From Planctomycetota bacterium (GTDB lineage Bacteria > Planctomycetota > UBA8108 > UBA1146 > JAJFFE01), in assembly GCA_020425835.1 (NCBI GenBank), contig JAGQRC010000209.1:1-6685 (forward strand): DNA of 6,685 bases, given 5' to 3'. A program made the translations under genes and the position numbers. The notes below the pieces were generated by a model. That model worked only from the letters and a program-made list of their open reading frames with translations. It was not told the origin of the DNA and did no database searches. Of the stretch, positions 5,965 to 6,685 are shown in pieces. Numbering within the stretch: position 1 is the stretch's first letter; every line of letters begins with the position of its first letter.

Positions 5965-6593
5965 CAAGTCGGGACTTCCTTGCGGTAGAAGTTGAGCACG
6001 GTTCCGACGAGTGGCGTCTCGGACGCGGAGATGATCTGGGCCGCCTTCAGGATGTCCTGATCGCGCGTCTTGCCCGCGCTCGCCACGAGGATCGCTTCGT
6101 CGACGTACTGCAGGAGCAGACTGGAGTCGGAGTAGGGGAGGATCGGTCCGGCGTCGAAGACGATGACCCGGTACTCGTGCTCGAGCTCTCCGAGGATCTC
6201 CTGGAGCCGCCGGTTGCCGCCGAGGCTCCCCGCGTTCGGACCTCCCGCGCAGACGCAGCTGAGGCCCGGGACCCCGGTCCCGTGGGTGACGTCCTCGAGC
6301 GGCGCTTCACCGCGCATCAACTCGACGAAGCCGGGCGCGCCCGGAAGGCTCATTTGGAACGCGAGCCCCGGGTTCTTGATGTTCGCTTCGATCAGGACCA
6401 CCGGCTCCGACAGGTGTCGGGCGAGCCCGATCGCCGCGCACGCCGCCACCGTGGTCGCCCCGTCGCCGCCGTGGACCGACGCGATGAAGAAGCGCTGGTG
6501 CTGACTCTCCTTGCGCAGCAGACTGAGCCACAGCGTCTCGAAAGTCTCCTTGGCCGGCGAGAACGCCGACTCGATGCGCGAGTGGTAGCTCAT
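5949..6593 (-). CDS. CpsD/CapB-like P-loop protein, degenerate BY-kinase
   Basis: A 214-residue cytoplasmic protein with the fold pattern of bacterial tyrosine kinase (BY-kinase) domains that partner a Wzz-type activator in polysaccharide export. The order of motifs is preserved but key residues are changed. The Walker A equivalent SVHGGDGATT (39-48) has Ala46 where Lys is expected. Walker A' is VVLIEANIKNP (65-75), with Glu69 and Asn71 replacing the two Asp. The N-terminal EX2RX2R oligomerisation motif reads E16, E19, W22. Only Walker B, VIVFDAGP (143-150), keeps its Asp147. No C-terminal tyrosine cluster exists; Y203 is the only Tyr near the end. The frame is open to an ATG at 6677, but the ATG at 6593 is preferred: GGAGG precedes it by four bases, it overlaps the upstream stop as TAATG, and family similarity begins near SPAKETFETL (12-21). 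It may be a non-catalytic regulator or a divergent ATPase. The stop codon lies within the 18-bp array. Confidence 0.85.
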   Translation of the reverse strand: MSYHSRIESAFSPAKETFETLWLSLLRKESQHQRFFIASVHGGDGATTVAACAAIGLARHLSEPVVLIEANIKNPGLAFQMSLPGAPGFVELMRGEAPLEDVTHGTGVPGLSCVCAGGPNAGSLGGNRRLQEILGELEHEYRVIVFDAGPILPYSDSSLLLQYVDEAILVASAGKTRDQDILKAAQIISASETPLVGTVLNFYRKEVPTWVAAE

Positions 6594-6685
6594 TACGCCT
6601 CCACCGGGAACTTGCGCGCGGCGCGGCGCGCCTGTCGCCACGACCACTTGCCGGCGACCGGGATGACCGCGAGACACGGCACGCC
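6593..6685 (-). CDS. C-terminus of a probable Wzz/GumC-type chain-length regulator (partial)
   Basis: Reading the minus strand from the right edge gives 30 codons followed by TAA at 6595-6593. The peptide starts GVPCLAVIP and continues with a Trp-containing, strongly basic tail (residues 10-30, ending FPVEA). The pattern G-x-P-x-L-x-x-I-P matches the cytoplasmic segment that follows the last membrane helix in Wzz/GumC/ExoP-type co-polymerases, just before the kinase domain or at the end of the protein when the kinase is separate. Its TAATG junction with the CpsD-like gene fits a split co-polymerase/kinase pair. Only this tail is visible, so the family assignment rests on the short motif and on context. 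Confidence 0.6.
   Translation of the reverse strand, partial: GVPCLAVIPVAGKWSWRQARRAARKFPVEA
6598..6602 (-). promoter_or_regulatory. Shine-Dalgarno deciding the CpsD-like start
   Basis: GGAGG on the minus strand lies four bases before the ATG at 6593, within the last codons of the upstream gene. With the TAATG overlap it argues against the longer start at 6677, which would run through the upstream gene's coding sequence. Confidence 0.6.

Noticed and set aside
4801..5988. 395-codon plus-strand open frame ending in ATPHSA repeats
   Set aside because: It is antisense to the polymerase-like gene, extremely rich in Glu/Asp/Arg without a recognisable domain, and its tail is simply the 18-bp array translated. 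It is an artefact of GC-rich codon use.
6594..6677. 28-residue N-terminal extension of the CpsD-like protein
   Set aside because: It overlaps the partial upstream gene, whose frame has a family-like LAVIP motif, and the internal ATG at 6593 has a GGAGG and a TAATG junction.
1..6685. tRNA, rRNA, insertion sequence or phage elements
   Set aside because: No cloverleaf-like segment, transposase motif, terminal inverted repeat or integrase-like frame was seen on either strand.

Overview
This is a high-GC window (about two-thirds G+C by eye) that is densely packed with bacterial genes. Five complete reading frames and one partial one can be supported. All but one lie on the minus strand and form a single exopolysaccharide/O-antigen type operon. 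The lineage cannot be fixed from sequence alone. The high GC, the style of the O-antigen-ligase-like membrane protein and the secreted FG-GAP/VCBS propeller protein would suit a Planctomycetota-like or similar free-living Gram-negative organism, but this is a low-confidence inference.

Layout, read along the minus strand from the right edge. (1) 6685-6593: the last 30 codons of a gene cut by the window edge, probably a Wzz/GumC-type chain-length or export regulator. (2) 6593-5949: a CpsD/CapB-like P-loop protein that starts on the stop codon of the previous gene (TAATG). Its BY-kinase active-site motifs are strikingly degenerate. (3) 5948-5827: the only real gap in the operon, 122 bases. It holds most of an 18-bp tandem repeat array (the array begins inside the kinase stop region) and a short GC-rich hairpin. 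(4) 5826-4423: a polytopic O-antigen polymerase/ligase-like protein with a GTG start. (5) 4426-3428: a family 2 glycosyltransferase, overlapping the preceding gene by ATGA. (6) 3406-2090: a secreted protein with seven calcium-loop (VCBS/FG-GAP) repeats. (7) 2093-768: a family 4 glycosyltransferase, overlapping the propeller gene by GTGA. On the plus strand, a CBS-CBS-ACT-like protein resembling AcuB (161-775) converges on the operon and overlaps its last gene by 8 bp.

The operon reads as part of a Wzx/Wzy-type pathway. Cytoplasmic glycosyltransferases build a lipid-linked repeat unit, the Wzy-like protein polymerises it in the membrane, and the Wzz/CpsD pair would set chain length and export. 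The VCBS protein is likely an extracytoplasmic partner or ligand of the polymer. Priming transferase, flippase and outer-membrane export genes are not in the window and may lie beyond the right edge.

The most notable points are the degenerate BY-kinase homologue, the 18-bp array that reiterates the kinase stop codon in frame five times, and the translational coupling of a secreted beta-propeller to a cytoplasmic glycosyltransferase.
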